A stretch of DNA of 64,000 bases from Balaenoptera acutorostrata (taxonomy: Eukaryota > Chordata > Mammalia > Artiodactyla > Balaenopteridae), in contig NC_080078.1 of the NCBI RefSeq assembly GCF_949987535.1, positions 30,462,942-30,526,941 of the forward strand, in the 5' to 3' direction. Shown here piece after piece: positions 49,601 through 56,800 of the stretch (the first letter of the stretch is position 1; every line of letters begins with the position of its first letter). Under the pieces are notes generated by a model that was not told the origin of the DNA, made no database searches, and saw only the letters and a program-made list of their open reading frames with translations. The translations under genes were made by a program, and so were the position numbers.

Positions 49601-50340
49601 TCAGCAGCACAGTTACTAGAAATGACTGAATTTACCAACTTAGGTATTTTATCAACAGGCACAAAAGAGGTATCTGAACTTAAAATTAAAGTGTTATTTT
49701 GTCTTTTACCATGTAACTCAGAATTGGAGTTTATTTCTAAATAGGAAACTATCTTGTCAATTCTCTTATCATCCAAGGTATTGGTTATTGTAGACTTTGA
49801 CACTTGAACTACACCACTCAATACACTGGATGGAGAGCAAATGGATTTCAGATTACCATCCTCTTCATGTTCAAAAAAGGATCGTGTTACACTTGCCTGA
49901 CATTCAAAATGGTTTTCAGAAGTGTTTCGTGAATCTTTTGCGTCTTGTGTAAAGAGTTTCCTGGGAGATACTACTGTTTTACTTGGCTTTTCATAAGGGT
50001 ACACAACTTGTTCTTCAGTGTATTCTAATCTTGTTTTGGAATCAACAATTTCTAGTGGTTTTATTAAATTCTGAGAAAATACTTTACTTTTTGGTGCACA
50101 TACTGAATTTCTGATAGAGTCCAAAGAGGAAGCATCATTTTCAGAATGTCTACATTTGCTACTTATGACATCAGTACTTGAATTCTGATTACCACTTGAT
50201 ACATTATTCCCAATTGCTGCTGTTTTTAGTGCTTCAACATTCTTTGACTTATTCAGGATCTCTGCTTGCTTCCGGCAACTTGGAGGCATTGTTTTTTTCG
50301 CCTTTAAAATCTTCCGTTTACTTCTATCTGGACTTGCCAT
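10867..50340 (-). CDS. ATF7IP2: ATF7IP2 (MCAF2), eight coding exons, C-terminus outside window
   Basis: Gene-level entry for the coding part. Exons, in transcript order: 50340-49494, 48469-48345, 44528-44394, 43833-43735, 40024-39864, 12608-12538, 11435-11374, 10936-10867. They join in frame to 523 codons plus one base, and every intron has GT..AG ends. I recognise the product from its N-terminus, the central SINYKLFD segment and the DDVMLIS and LTTPITS segments, all recalled from human ATF7IP2 (about 680 residues). ATF7IP-family proteins are nuclear. They bind SETDB1 and MBD1 and promote H3K9 methylation and silencing; ATF7IP2 acts mainly in the male germline (family knowledge). Visible parts: a basic N-terminus, a long Ser/Asn-rich disordered region, a conserved helical central domain (about residues 290-400) and two SUMO-interaction-like motifs. 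The missing ~160 residues should hold the fibronectin type III domain. No stop or frameshift interrupts the joined frame. Confidence 0.93.
10937..11373 (-). other. ATF7IP2 intron, 437 bp
   Basis: Short intron between coding exons 7 and 8; no repeat recognised. Confidence 0.8.
11374..11435 (-). CDS. ATF7IP2: ATF7IP2 coding exon 7 (residues 480-500)
   Basis: 62 bases, acceptor TTTCAG and donor ATG|GTAGGT. It completes split Asp480 and encodes a Ser/Asn-rich linker ([20 protein letters not shown]). Skipping this exon alone would break the frame. Skipping it together with the next one (132 bases) would keep it. Confidence 0.9.
11436..12537 (-). other. ATF7IP2 intron, 1.1 kb
   Basis: AT-rich intron between coding exons 6 and 7; no repeat or RNA gene recognised. 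Confidence 0.8.
12538..12608 (-). CDS. ATF7IP2: ATF7IP2 coding exon 6 (residues 456-480)
   Basis: 71 bases, acceptor TTTCAG and donor ACAG|GTATCT. It completes split Ser456, adds 23 codons and leaves one base. It reads [20 protein letters not shown] followed by DPT. The acidic pair followed by VMLIS resembles a SUMO-interaction motif. Joining to the exon at 40 kb is exact in phase, which argues that no coding exon lies in the 27-kb intron between them. Confidence 0.93.
12849..13139 (+). repeat. tRNA-derived SINE (CHR type)
   Basis: Sense copy starting ggcttccctggtggtgcag, with duplication aaaacttagtaga at 12836-12848 and 13140-13152 (one mismatch). Confidence 0.93.
13153..13560. other. unassigned intron sequence
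   Basis: AT-rich, no recognised repeat or gene. Confidence 0.45.
14692..15954 (+). mobile_element. mariner DNA transposon, defective
   Basis: About 1.26 kb between TA dinucleotides (14690-14691 and 15955-15956), with terminal inverted repeats of the ggttggccaaa type at each end. The transposase is in the sense direction but broken by stops and frameshifts. Of the three acidic catalytic positions of the mariner D,D34D class, the first (TGDE, codon at 15310) and third (PLD, in [12 protein letters not shown]) remain. The second is lost, reading FHQGNASPH where the family has an Asp. The family is common in cetartiodactyls. Confidence 0.92.
15519..15893 (+). pseudogene. C-terminal part of mariner transposase
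   Basis: 124-codon open frame encoding the last third of a mariner transposase ([48 protein letters not shown]). The N-terminal DNA-binding part upstream is in broken frames. Not a host gene, and catalytically dead because the second metal-binding Asp is replaced. Confidence 0.9.
16277..16304 (+). repeat. (CA)n microsatellite
   Basis: About 14 CA units. Confidence 0.95.
16480..20450 (-). mobile_element. old L1 or half-L1 (ORF1-type) sequence, antisense
   Basis: The minus strand at 16651-16866 encodes an ORF1-like C-terminal piece ([20 protein letters not shown]). Similar ORF1-like blocks recur near 18.7-19.6 kb, so this may be two copies or a HAL1-type element. It is interrupted by a SINE at 17350-17642. 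All frames are broken. Confidence 0.6.
17350..17642 (-). repeat. tRNA-derived SINE (CHR type), head slightly truncated
   Basis: Minus-strand copy with duplication tgttttctggtttt at 17336-17349 and 17643-17656. The last few bases of the usual head (agggaagccc) are missing. Confidence 0.92.
20451..21050. other. unassigned intron sequence
   Basis: AT-rich; nothing recognised. The part to the right of 21050 looks like old L1/HAL1 sequence that resumes after the young L1 at 28738. Confidence 0.45.
21334..23580 (+). promoter_or_regulatory. L1 5'UTR with a duplicated ~366-bp unit
   Basis: GC-rich internal promoter region. The segment beginning cagcccgagaggcttgtctg occurs at 21734 and again at 22100, and the two units stay parallel through gagaggggattcagagcgcc (21955 and 22320). 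This is about two head-to-tail units, recalling the monomers of some other mammalian L1 5'UTRs. Confidence 0.8.
23581..24474 (+). pseudogene. L1 ORF1 with one nonsense codon
   Basis: Would encode the L1 RNA-binding nucleic-acid chaperone (ORF1p) of about 297 residues. Codon 127 is TGA at 23959-23961; family alignment suggests a Trp here (TGG to TGA). Before the stop is a coiled-coil region with heptad-like spacing (about residues 30-126). After it, in the same frame, come the RRM-like part ([13 protein letters not shown]) and the C-terminal domain ([14 protein letters not shown], then [14 protein letters not shown] and [13 protein letters not shown]). No other break is seen. Unless the stop is read through or corrected in other copies, the element cannot make full ORF1p. 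Confidence 0.93.
24533..28351 (+). CDS. L1 ORF2 protein, endonuclease-reverse transcriptase, intact
   Basis: Uninterrupted 1272-codon frame; L1 ORF2p is usually about 1275 residues. The N-terminal APE-type endonuclease has its key residues: Asn13 in TLNVNGLN, Glu42 in LQETH, Asp144 in VGDFNTP, Asp228-His229 in SDHNA. The reverse transcriptase follows, with the catalytic F699-A-D-D702 box and the surrounding [21 protein letters not shown] and [12 protein letters not shown] motifs. The C-terminal Cys/His segment has C1129, C1133, H1141, C1142 and C1146. The start was chosen because the frame opens here and the 58-base gap after ORF1 is normal for L1. ORF2p nicks DNA and copies L1 RNA into the genome. 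Whether this copy is expressed cannot be told from sequence. Confidence 0.96.
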   Translation: MGIGTYISIITLNVNGLNAPTKRHRLAEWIQKQDPYICCLQETHFRPRDTYRLKVKGWKKIFHANGNQKKAGVAILISDKIDFKIKTITRDKEGHYIMIKGSIQEEGITIVNIYAPNIGAPQYIRQILTAIKGEIDSNTIIVGDFNTPLSPMDRSSKMKINKETQALNDTLNKMDLIDIYRTFHPKTTEYTFFSSAHGTFSRIDHILGHKSSLGKFKKIEIVSSIFSDHNAMRLDINYRKRSVKNTNTRRLHNTLLNNEVITEEIKGEIKKYLETNDNGDTTTQNLWDAAKAVLRGKFIAIQAYLKKQETSRINNLTLHLKQLEKEEQKNPKASRRKEIIKIRSEINEKEMKETIAKINETKSWFFEKINKIDKPLARLIKRKREKTQINRIRNEKGEVTTDTAEIQKIMRDYYKQLYANKMDNLEEMDRFLEMHKLPRLNQEEIENMNRPITSTEIETVIKNLPTNKSPGPDGFTGEFYQTFREELTPILLKLFQNIAEGGTLPNSFYEATITLIPKPDKDVTKKENYRPISLMNIDAKILNKILANRIQQHIKRIIHHDQVGFIPGMQGFFNIRKSINVIHHINKLKEKNHMIISIDAEKAFDKIQHPFMIKALQKVGIEGTFLNIIKAIYDKPTANIVLNGEKLKPFPLRSGTRQGCPLSPLLFNIVLEALATAIREDKEIKGIQIGKEEVKLSLFADDMILYIENPKDATRKLLELINEFGKVAGYKINAQKSLAFLYTNDEKSESEIKKTLPFTIATKRIKYLGINLLKETKDLYAENYKTLMKEIKDNTNRWRDIPCSWIGRINIVKMTLLPKAIYRFNAIPIKLPLAFFTELEQKISQFVWKHKRPRIAKAILRTKNGAGGIRLPDFRLYYKASVIKTVWYWHKNRNIDQWNRIESPEINPHTYGQLIFDKGGKHIQWRKDSLFNKWCWENWTGTCKSMKLEHSLTPCTKINSKWIKDLSVRADTIKLLEENIGRTLYDIHHSKILFDPAPREMEIRTQINKWDLMKLKSFCTAKETINKTKRQPSEWEKIFANEATDKGLISKIYKQLMQLNNKKTNNPIQKWAEDLNRHFSKEDIQMAYRHMKECSTSLIIREMQIKTTMRYHLTPVRMAIIKKSRNNKCWRGCGGKGTLLHCWWECKLIQPLWRTVWRFLKKLQIELPYDPAIPLLGIYPEKTIGQKESCTKMFIAALFTIARTWKQPKCPSTDEWIKKMWHIYTMEYYSAIKSNEMEVFVMRWMELESVIQSEVSQKEKNKYSMLTHIYGI
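28577..28610 (+). other. G-rich tract in L1 3'UTR, possible G-quadruplex
   Basis: Several runs of three to four G's separated by one to three bases, matching a G-quadruplex pattern. G-rich tracts are a known feature of L1 3'UTRs. Another G-rich stretch lies at about 28440-28455. Confidence 0.6.
29659..29968 (+). repeat. 82-bp tandem array, about 3.6 copies, with poly(A) and flanking duplication
   Basis: Units recur at exactly 82 bp (ttcagacatt begins at 29701, 29783, 29865 and 29947) and look almost identical. Each carries an internal double of tatggaaatatg. The array ends in about 14 A's and is flanked by aagaatagattcca at 29645-29658 and 29969-29982, i.e. a 14-bp target duplication inside the Tigger. 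I do not recognise the unit. Confidence 0.9.
30481..30779 (-). repeat. tRNA-derived SINE (CHR type) inside the Tigger
   Basis: Full-length minus-strand copy with duplication tgagcagtaaatttt at 30466-30480 and 30780-30794. Confidence 0.93.
31061..31614 (-). pseudogene. Tigger transposase remnants
   Basis: Two separate open pieces on the minus strand match the N-terminal DNA-binding part (31614-31426) and the region around the first catalytic Asp (31267-31061). There the usual VDET reads VEET, so the Asp is lost. Stops and frameshifts lie between them. Confidence 0.85.
33112..33300 (+). repeat. MIR SINE relic
   Basis: Contains the MIR-type core order: 'aaatcctggctctgccatttactagct', then 'tttcctgatctgttaaa' and 'taataa' segments, diverged. 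Confidence 0.7.
33430..33622 (-). pseudogene. transposase relic of a Tigger/jerky-like element
   Basis: The minus-strand frame reads [20 protein letters not shown], then [18 protein letters not shown], then FSKEEK and a stop. This parallels the [27 protein letters not shown] stretch of Tigger transposases (family knowledge). The catalytic Asp of ADET is lost. It is not an ATF7IP2 exon, because the flanking coding exons join in phase without it. Confidence 0.5.
33830..34470 (+). mobile_element. old L1/HAL1 ORF1-type relic (sense)
   Basis: Degenerate sequence in ORF1 C-terminal order ('ggaataccagaaggggagaag', 'gaagatggatatctaacttttcaacagaa', 'gtcagaaaacaatgtaatgacatcttgaaagtg' type). Frames broken. 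Confidence 0.65.
34485..34957. mobile_element. MER2-like nonautonomous DNA transposon
   Basis: 473 bp between TA dinucleotides, with inverted ends cacttgacccttg and (right end) caagagtcaactg. It includes the typical 'gtcgattaacacatactttg' and 'tatatactgtgttcttacaataaa' segments. No coding capacity. Confidence 0.8.
34960..35420. other. unassigned intron sequence
   Basis: AT-rich; nothing recognised. Confidence 0.4.
35421..38230 (-). mobile_element. old L1 relic (antisense), split by a SINE
   Basis: Antisense L1 3'UTR and ORF2 (e.g. 'attgtggttttaatttgcatttccctgat' at 36419 and on), with many breaks. A SINE interrupts at 36141-36417. Confidence 0.75.
36141..36417 (-). repeat. tRNA-derived SINE (CHR type)
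   Basis: Minus-strand copy with duplication tcattgtggtttta at 36127-36140 and 36418-36431. Confidence 0.94.
38596..38897 (+). repeat. tRNA-derived SINE (CHR type)
   Basis: Sense copy with duplication aaaactaaaatgcag at 38581-38595 and 38898-38912. Confidence 0.94.
38913..39863 (-). other. ATF7IP2 intron next to coding exon 5
   Basis: No repeat recognised. Contains a perfect 12-bp hairpin at 39597-39625. Confidence 0.6.
39597..39625. repeat. perfect 12-bp inverted repeat, 5-base loop
   Basis: Arms actggagtgatc (39597-39608) and gatcactccagt (39614-39625) with loop cagct. It lies about 240 bases downstream of the coding exon 5 donor on the minus strand. Confidence 0.9.
39864..40024 (-). CDS. 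ATF7IP2: ATF7IP2 coding exon 5 (residues 403-456)
   Basis: 161 bases, acceptor CTAACAG and donor AAAG|GTAGGC, ending with two bases of split Ser456. The product is a polar, Ser/Glu/Asn-rich linker ([20 protein letters not shown] and on) with no fold I can name. The next intron is the 27-kb one that carries most of the mobile elements. Confidence 0.9.
40025..41030 (-). other. ATF7IP2 intron, left part
   Basis: Unassigned AT-rich sequence; no repeat recognised. Confidence 0.5.
41031..41505 (+). mobile_element. ERVL-type solo LTR (MLT2-like)
   Basis: Diverged match in order to the familiar segments: 'attagtttcccgaggctgcgataacaaatta', 'ttctggaggcttcagggg', 'aaggatccttgtgattatattgagccc', 'ggttctggggattaggtcgtgg'. 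No internal retroviral sequence adjoins it. Confidence 0.75.
41679..41967 (+). repeat. tRNA-derived SINE (CHR type)
   Basis: Sense copy with duplication aaaatgaaattaga at 41665-41678 and 41968-41981. The tail includes a short non-A piece (ggaattcctt, 41954-41963). Confidence 0.94.
42411..42749 (+). repeat. tRNA-derived SINE (CHR type) with a double tail
   Basis: Sense copy with duplication aaaaggacaaggg at 42398-42410 and 42750-42762. After a first (aaat)n tail a second tail-like piece follows (gacccggtgcaaccaaat and a second (aaat)n). Confidence 0.94.
42889..42956 (+). repeat. 34-bp perfect tandem duplication
   Basis: Two adjacent identical 34-bp units (42889-42922 and 42923-42956) within the old L1 relic. 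Confidence 0.95.
43140..43734. other. unassigned intron sequence
   Basis: AT-rich, possibly an old repeat 3' end near 43430-43490; not named. Next to coding exon 4. Confidence 0.4.
43735..43833 (-). CDS. ATF7IP2: ATF7IP2 coding exon 4 (residues 370-402)
   Basis: 99 bases, 33 codons, phase 0 on both sides, acceptor TTCTAG and donor AAG|GTTGGT. The donor is weaker than its neighbours because it lacks the usual A or G followed by A at +3/+4. It encodes the end of the helical domain ([20 protein letters not shown]). The intron between this exon and the previous one is only 560 bases. Confidence 0.9.
43834..44393 (-). other. ATF7IP2 intron, 560 bp
   Basis: Short AT-rich intron between coding exons 3 and 4; no repeat recognised. 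Confidence 0.8.
44394..44528 (-). CDS. ATF7IP2: ATF7IP2 coding exon 3 (residues 325-369)
   Basis: 135 bases, exactly 45 codons, phase 0 on both sides, acceptor TTCTAG and donor TTT|GTAAGT. It encodes the most recognisable part of the gene ([20 protein letters not shown] and on to ADELF). This helical segment is the core of the central ATF7IP-family domain, the region reported to bind partner factors. Because it is phase-neutral, skipping it would delete this core without breaking the frame. Confidence 0.93.
44985..45170 (+). repeat. MIR SINE relic
   Basis: MIR-type segments in order: 'aacaagctatatgaccttcgggaagtcac', 'ctctgagcttcatttgcctg', 'aaatgggcagatg'. Confidence 0.75.
46085..46400 (+). 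repeat. MER5-like (hAT) relic with a 12-bp triplication
   Basis: Resembles the MER5 order ('gtcaaacttccctaataag', 'aatcatatggaatacttgttaaa', 'ttcctaggacctacc'). A local run of aagaggcctgg repeated three times at 12-bp spacing (46186-46220) interrupts it. Diverged; family call is tentative. Confidence 0.45.
46591..46654 (+). repeat. (TG)n(TA)n microsatellite
   Basis: About 20 TG units followed by about 11 TA units. Confidence 0.95.
48345..48469 (-). CDS. ATF7IP2: ATF7IP2 coding exon 2 (residues 283-324)
   Basis: 125 bases between acceptor CCCCAAG and donor CAG|GTAAAA. It completes split Ser283, adds 41 codons and ends in phase 0. The product starts with a basic run (HNQKKRMF) and continues as a predicted helix ([20 protein letters not shown]), which begins the conserved central domain of the ATF7IP family. 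Skipping it would shift the frame. Confidence 0.9.
48470..49493 (-). other. ATF7IP2 intron, 1.0 kb
   Basis: AT-rich intron between the first two coding exons; no repeat recognised. Confidence 0.8.
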
Positions 50341-50350
50341 CTTTCATATC
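49494..50350 (-). CDS. ATF7IP2: ATF7IP2 first coding exon (residues 1-282)
   Basis: The acceptor TTCTAG ends at 50351. Ten untranslated bases follow, then the start codon at 50340-50338. The start context has A at -3 and G at +4, a strong Kozak setting, and there is no earlier in-frame ATG in the exon. The donor is ACA|GTAAGT with the last exon base at 49494, leaving one base of codon 283. The open frame runs past the donor into the intron to 49453, so the last 13 residues of the unspliced frame are not protein. Residues 8-16 (KRKILKAKK) look like a nuclear localisation signal. The rest is Ser/Asn/Lys-rich and probably disordered, with an SPRKLF stretch that could be a phosphorylation site. 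This exon holds more than half of the visible coding sequence. Confidence 0.95.
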
Positions 50351-50601
50351 CTAGAATTTAAGATACCATATTTAAATGAATATCTCTAGCAGACAAAAGT
50401 TAACATTTAATTACAATATTAAAATAATGTTGAGACTAATCTTTCCAGATTTAGATAATTATTTTTATTGAAAAATATACCCATTTTCATCTGTCATTGA
50501 TAATTTTAATTTTGTTCTATAACTCTATATAAAGTCAAAATTTATACTGTCAGTAAGCCTCTATTTGATACTAAGTCTGATAATTTATCTGGCCACTTTT
50601 T

Positions 50602-50944
50602 TTTTTTTTAATTGTTGAGTTTCTTTAGGAGTTTTTGTTTAAATTCCTCCACTTTTTTTTTTTTAATTTATTAATTATTTATGGGTGTGTTGGGTCTTTG
50701 TTTCTGTGCGAGGGCTTTCTCTAGTTGCGGCAAGCGGGGGCCACTCTTCATCGTGGTGCGCGGGCCTCTCATTATCGCGGTCTCTCTTGTTGCAGAGCAC
50801 AGGCTCCAGACGCGCAGGCTCAGTAATTGTGGCTCACGGGCCTAGTTGCTCCGCGGCATATGGGATCTTCCCAGACCGGGGCTCGAACCCGTGTCCCCTG
50901 CATTGGCAGGAAGATTCTCAACCACTGCGCCACCAGGGAAGCCC
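50602..50944 (-). repeat. tRNA-derived SINE (CHR type) with 43-base extra 3' sequence
   Basis: Minus-strand copy with duplication tatctggccacttttt at 50586-50601 and 50945-50960. Between two A tracts of its tail lies a 43-base non-SINE piece (50610-50652). Confidence 0.94.
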
Positions 50945-50960
50945 TATCTGGCCACTTTTT

Positions 50961-51940
50961 GTTATATCACATCACTACTATAACCATTAAGTTCTGATTT
51001 AAATAATCCAAGTAGGCCATACTTTAGATAATCTAAAGATTAAGTTGCATTTCTTCATAAAAACAAAAAACAATGTTTTGTGTGGAATACTCCAGTTTCT
51101 ACATACCGTGGCATCTTTTTAAAGCCCTCCTAATGTTCAGATTTCCAAATTAATGGTACTGCACGAGTAATTCTCAACAATCATCAGTATGAAATGAGCA
51201 CTAAAATACACAACATGATGCTAGTTCAAATAAGAAAGCCAAGTCAGGTTTCAATACATCCTTAATTCTGAATTATTTCTGTTAATATAAGAAAAATCTA
51301 CTACATAGCAGGGAAAAATATTTTAGTATTTATCTCTCAGTGTCCACATCAAGCCTGATCTGAACCATAGGTAAATAAATGGTTTAAAAGAAAGAAAAAC
51401 TGCCAAATTACAAGGCAATTAAAGGCATAATACAAGCCAAAAAAAAAAAGTATATAATACATGATAGACCAGTTACCTAACAAACTATAGAGCACTTATT
51501 AAACTCGAAGACAGAATCTAAGACCTTTTAAGGTGCAAATAACCCGGTCAAAGCTACCTGAATAATTTGATTTATCCTTATCTATTTTCTTACTTAGTTT
51601 TCATTTACTGTATTTTTTTCATTCACTGTATCATTTGATCAGGAACAGTTCCAGGATTTGTTAGACCTGAAGGCTGAGTGAATATTTATTTAGAAGAAAA
51701 AAAATCACAAACTCAAATTGCAAAAACCTGTCATGTATACATAAAAATCAGGAAATCCAGAAAAATAGCACATTCTCATTAAGGGCCTGATACAAGATAG
51801 AACTCTATTTTCCCTATATGACTACATATTTGATAGCCTTTTCATGAATACAATATTTGTAATATTCCCCAAAGACAAACCAAATCTTTTCTCTAGCAAG
51901 GTTGATCAATTTTTAATTTTTTTATTTTTTGGGGTTTTTT
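50961..51940. other. unassigned sequence in the first ATF7IP2 intron
   Basis: AT-rich; no exon or repeat recognised. Confidence 0.45.
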
Positions 51941-52230
51941 TCCCAAACGTTTTACTGAAGTACCTACAGAAAAGTGCACATATCATGTGTTCAGTTAAAA
52001 GAATTTTCACAAACTGAATACACCCATTTAACCAGAATCAAGATCAAGAAGAGAATGATCCATAGATTCATCAATTATAACAAATATATAGCTCTGGTGG
52101 GGGATATTCATAATGGGAGAGGTTATGCATGTGGGGGTCAGGGGATATATGAGAAATCTCTGTATCTTCTTCTTAATTTTGCTGTGAGTTTAAAACTACT
52201 CTAAAAAAATGATGTCTGAAAAAAAAGAGC
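51941..52230. mobile_element. old L1 3'-end relics
   Basis: An antisense L1 tail-type piece (51941-52045) lies next to a sense L1 3'UTR-type piece ('gggggatattcataatgggagagg', 52090-52230). Both are diverged. Confidence 0.5.
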
Positions 52231-52627
52231 TATAGAAATAAAAGAATACAAAAAAAAGAGAGAATAATTCCAAGGATCAACTGTACTGGTAACTGCCTAA
52301 AAGGTGAAGAAATAATTTACATGTTGTAGAGAGGGTGAGTGAAATTTATTACTGGGAGCATAAAAAGCAACAACTCAGTCTAATTGGGGGACCACTGGCA
52401 TCACCATCCTGACATTTAGGCTTGAATCCTTTGCTGTAAATAAGCCACATTTCACAGAGGTCTTTGGAATCATGGTACTGTCCTGCAGCACAAGGTCAGA
52501 AAGACAGGTCATCTACATTTTCTCAAGTCTTAAAGATTTGTCATTTATAATTTACATCCTCAATCCATCTAGATTTTAGGATATAGTTATAGGAAGGGAT
52601 CTAATTTTGCTTTCCCTCAGATGTATA

Positions 52628-53062
52628 CTGGCATACCTAGGAGATACTGCAGGTTAGGTTCCAGACACTGCAAATATTACAATAAAGTGAATCACATGAA
52701 TTTTTTGGTTCCCAGGGCATATACAAGCTATTTATGCTGCAGTGTAGTGTACAACAGACTAAAAAAACAATGTACATACCTTAATTTGAAAATAATTTAT
52801 TGTCCAAAAAATGCCAAAACAAGTCCAATAGGAACGTCAAAGACCACTGATCACAGATAACCATAGCAATATAATAATGAAAAGGTTTGAAATATTGTAA
52901 GAATTACCAAAATGTGACAGAGACACAAATGAGCAAAGGCTGTTAGATAAATGCTGCCCACAGACTTGCTCAACACAGGGCTGCCACAACCCTTCAATCT
53001 GTAAAAAACACACTATCTGCGAAGCACAATAAAGAGAAGCGCAATGAAACAAGGTATGCCTG
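52628..53062. mobile_element. short Tigger-derived nonautonomous element
   Basis: 435 bp between TA dinucleotides (52626-52627 and 53063-53064), with ends ctggcatacc and ggtatgcctg. Internal sequence resembles the ends of the longer Tigger at 29073-32061 ('ataaagtgaatcac', 'ctatctgcgaagcacaataaag'). No transposase. Confidence 0.85.
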
Positions 53063-53569
53063 TAATTGTTTGAAAGCATCCTATTAATTTTAAACTTTAA
53101 AAACATAATCTAATCTGTCCCTTTTATTCTATTTTATCTGGTGATGTAACTCATGCTGAATATACTGTTGTCCATCCCACCAACTTTTTTTAGATGTCTC
53201 TTGTAAAACCTATTGAAAATATTTTAAACTAATGAATGTCTTTTAATAAGAGAATTTAATCCAATTACATTTATTGTAAACAACTCATTAAAGCTTTAGT
53301 TTACATTTGGTTTTATGCCCCCTGATTTTTATAACTTGTTGTTATGTTTTACATTTTGTCATTTATGTTTATCTCCATGTCATTTTAGTATGAAAATGTT
53401 CTATTTTTTAAGGTTTACTAAAGCTTTACAATTCCGTGGAGCCTAGTATATTTAAACATTCCCTAAAAGCATTTTTCAGCCAACATTTCATTAACTACTG
53501 AGGTCAAGAGATTTCTTTTCACTGAATTTAGAATTTTATATCCCAGGTTTTACTTTACTCTTACATTAT

Positions 53570-53572
<3 letters not shown>

Positions 53573-53600
<28 letters not shown>
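53573..53600 (+). repeat. (CA)n microsatellite
   Basis: About 14 CA units abutting the next element. Confidence 0.95.
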
Positions 53601-53602
<2 letters not shown>

Positions 53603-53833
53603 TGATCCTTGAACAACACAGGGGTTGGGGTTCAACTCTTCGTGCAGTTGAAAAGCCACGTATAACTTACAGTTGGCCTTCCACATATGTGGTTATGATG
53701 CTTTCATATCCACAGTTCTCCATCAGCAGATTCAACAACTGCAGATCATGTAGTACTATAATATTTACTATTGAAAAATACCCACATAAGTGAATCTGCA
53801 TAGTTCAAACTCATGTTGTTCAAGGGTAAACTG
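53599..53833. mobile_element. short MER2-like nonautonomous element
   Basis: 235 bp with inverted ends cagttgatccttgaacaac and gttgttcaagggtaaactg, followed by TA. The left TA target is hidden by the CA run. Related by its ends to the element at 34485-34957. Confidence 0.75.
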
Positions 53834-53869
53834 TACTTTCAAGAATAACTTTGGATATTCATATCTTGC

Positions 53870-56800
53870 TAAAGAACCAGATTTCGCTATTATCAATAAT
53901 GCTATGAACATTCACGTATAAATTTTTGTGTGAACAGGTTTTCATTTCTCTTGGGTATATGCCCAAGGATGGAATTACTGATCATACAGTAACTCTACAT
54001 TTAACGTTCTAAGAAATAGACTGTTTTCCAAAGGGTCTGGACCAATTTACATTCACACCAGGAAAGTATGAGGGATCCAATTTTAGCACCTCTTCAACCA
54101 TCAATACTCATTATCATCTGTCTGTTTTAGTATTGCATCTTGGTGTGAGTGATGACTTCACTGTCATTTTAATTTGCACTGCCCTTATGGCTAATGATGA
54201 TGAGCATCATTTCATGAGCTTATTGGCCACTGGTATATTGTTTTTGGAGAAATGACTATTCAGCTCATCTGTCCACTTCAAAATTGGGTTATCTGACTTT
54301 TCATGGTTGACTTGTAAGAGATCTTCATATATTCCAGATCTAAGTCCCTATAGACATGATTTCCAAACTTTTCCTCACATTTTGTGGGTGTCTTTTCAAT
54401 TTCTTGATGGTATACTTTGAGAAACTAAAGTTTTAAATTTTGATAATGCCCAATTTACTTTTTCATTTGTTGCTTGTGCTTTTGGTGTCATATCTAAAAA
54501 AAAAAAATCACTGCCTAATCCAAGGTCATGAAGATTTATCTCTGTTTAAAAATTTTATCATTTTACCTCTTGGATACATTTGGAGTTAATTTTTATGTGT
54601 GTTAATAATAAAGTGAGGGAGAAGGTCCACATTTATTCTTTTGCATGTGGACACAGAGCTGCTCCAGCACCTTTTGAAAAGGCCATTCCTTCTCCCCCAT
54701 TGAATTGTTTTGTTTCTCTCATCAAAAACCAATTGCCTACATAAATGTGAAGGTTTATTTCTGGATTCTCAATTTTATCCCACTGATACATAGGTATGTC
54801 CTTATGCCAGTACCACACTGTCTTGATTACTATAGCTTTCTAAGTTTTGAATTCAGGATGTGTGAGTGCTCAATGTTCAAGACTGTTTTGGCTAGTCTGA
54901 GTTCTCAGAATAGCTATATGAATTTTAGGACCAGATTAACAATTTCTGCAAAGAAGCCAGCTGGGACTTTAATAGGGATTGTGTTGAATCTTTAGATCAA
55001 CTTAGGGAGCAATTACCTTCATTCTATCAAGTGTTCAAGTACATGGAAATACAATAGAATTTTGTATATTTATCTTGTATCCTGCAACTATATTGATCTT
55101 GTTCTCATCTCAGAATAGTTTTTTGCAGATTCTTTAGGATTTCCTCCATACAAAATCATGTCATTTGTCAATAGCTTTATTTCTTCCTTTCCAATCTATT
55201 CCATTTTCTTGCCTAATTGTCCTAACTACAACCTCCTGTACAATGTAGACTAGAAGTGGCAAGAGTGGACATCCTTGTCTTGCTCCCTATTTAGGAGGAA
55301 AACCTTCAGTCTTTAATCATTATGCATGATGTTAACTGGATTTTTCACAGGTGCCTTTTATCAGGTTAAAAAATTTCCCAACTAACCCTGCTTCTTTGAT
55401 TTTTTTTTTTTACCATGAAGGAACCTTGGATTTTTGTCAGAATATGCCTTTTCAGCATTAACATGACCATATGGCTTTGTTCTCTATTCTATTGATATGG
55501 TACATTCATTAATATATTTTTGGATGTGAAACCAACCTTGCATTCCTGGGATAAATCCTACATGGTCATGACATTGCTGGATTCAACTTGCTAGTATTTT
55601 GTTGACAATTTTTGCACCTATATTCATAAGAGATATTGTTCTATCATTTCCTTACAGTGTCTTTGATTTTGTTACCAGGATAATACTGGCCTCACAGAAT
55701 GATCAGGGCAGTGTGCCTTCCTCTTCTATTTCTCTGAAGAATTTGTAAGAAATTGGTATTTTTACACATTTGGTAGAATTCAACAATAAAAACCATCTGA
55801 GTTTTTCTTTGTGTTCTAATTCAATCTCTTTACTTGCTTTCAGATTTTCTATTTCTTCCTGAGTCCGTTTTGTTCATTTTGGTCTTGTTAAGAATTTGTC
55901 TAGTTCATCTATAAAACTGATCGGTATATAAGTGAATCGATCTATAGGATCTCTTATTATCTTTTTAACTTCTGCAAGATCAGTAGTAATGCACCCTTTC
56001 ATTCCAAATTTCAGTAATTTGAGACTTTTTCATGGTCACTCTAGGTAAAGGTTTGTCAATTTTGTTGATCTTTTTGAAAAACAACTTTGATTTTATTTAT
56101 TTTATCTTTTTCTTTCTTGATTTTATTAATCATTTCCACTCTAATTCTTATTATTTCCTTCATTCTGCATAGGTTTCCTCTTTCTGCATTAAGATTAAAA
56201 GTCAGTTTATTGATTTGAAGTCTTCTTTTTAAATATAGGCATTTATCACTACAAATTTCCTAAGAAAAGCTTTAACTGCACCCAAAATGTTTTGTATGTT
56301 ATGTCTTCATTTCCATTAATGTTAAAGTATTTTCTAACTTCCTTCATGATTTCTTCTTTGACTTCTTCGTTATTTAGGAGTGTGTTGTTTAATTTCCACA
56401 TAGCTGTGAATTTCTCAAATTTCTTCTTCTTAGGTTCTAATTTCATTCCACTGTGGTCAGAGAATGTAGTTTGTTGTGGTTTCAGTCCTTTAAAATGTGT
56501 TGAGGTTTGTTTTATGGCCTAGCATAATGTCTATTTTGGAAATTTTTCTATGTACATTTAAGAAGAATATAATCTGCTTTTGTTTGGTTGAGTGTTCAAA
56601 AGATGTTTCTTAGGTCTAGTTGATTTACAGTGTTATTCAAGTCTTTTCTAATTGATCTTTCACCTAGTTTTCCGTTATGAAAGTGTTGTATTGAAGTCTC
56701 CAACTATTATTGTTGAAATTTTCTATTTCTCTGTTCAATTCTTGTCAATATTTGCTTCATATATTTTGGTGCTAGTTAGTGACATGTTTGTAATTGTTAT

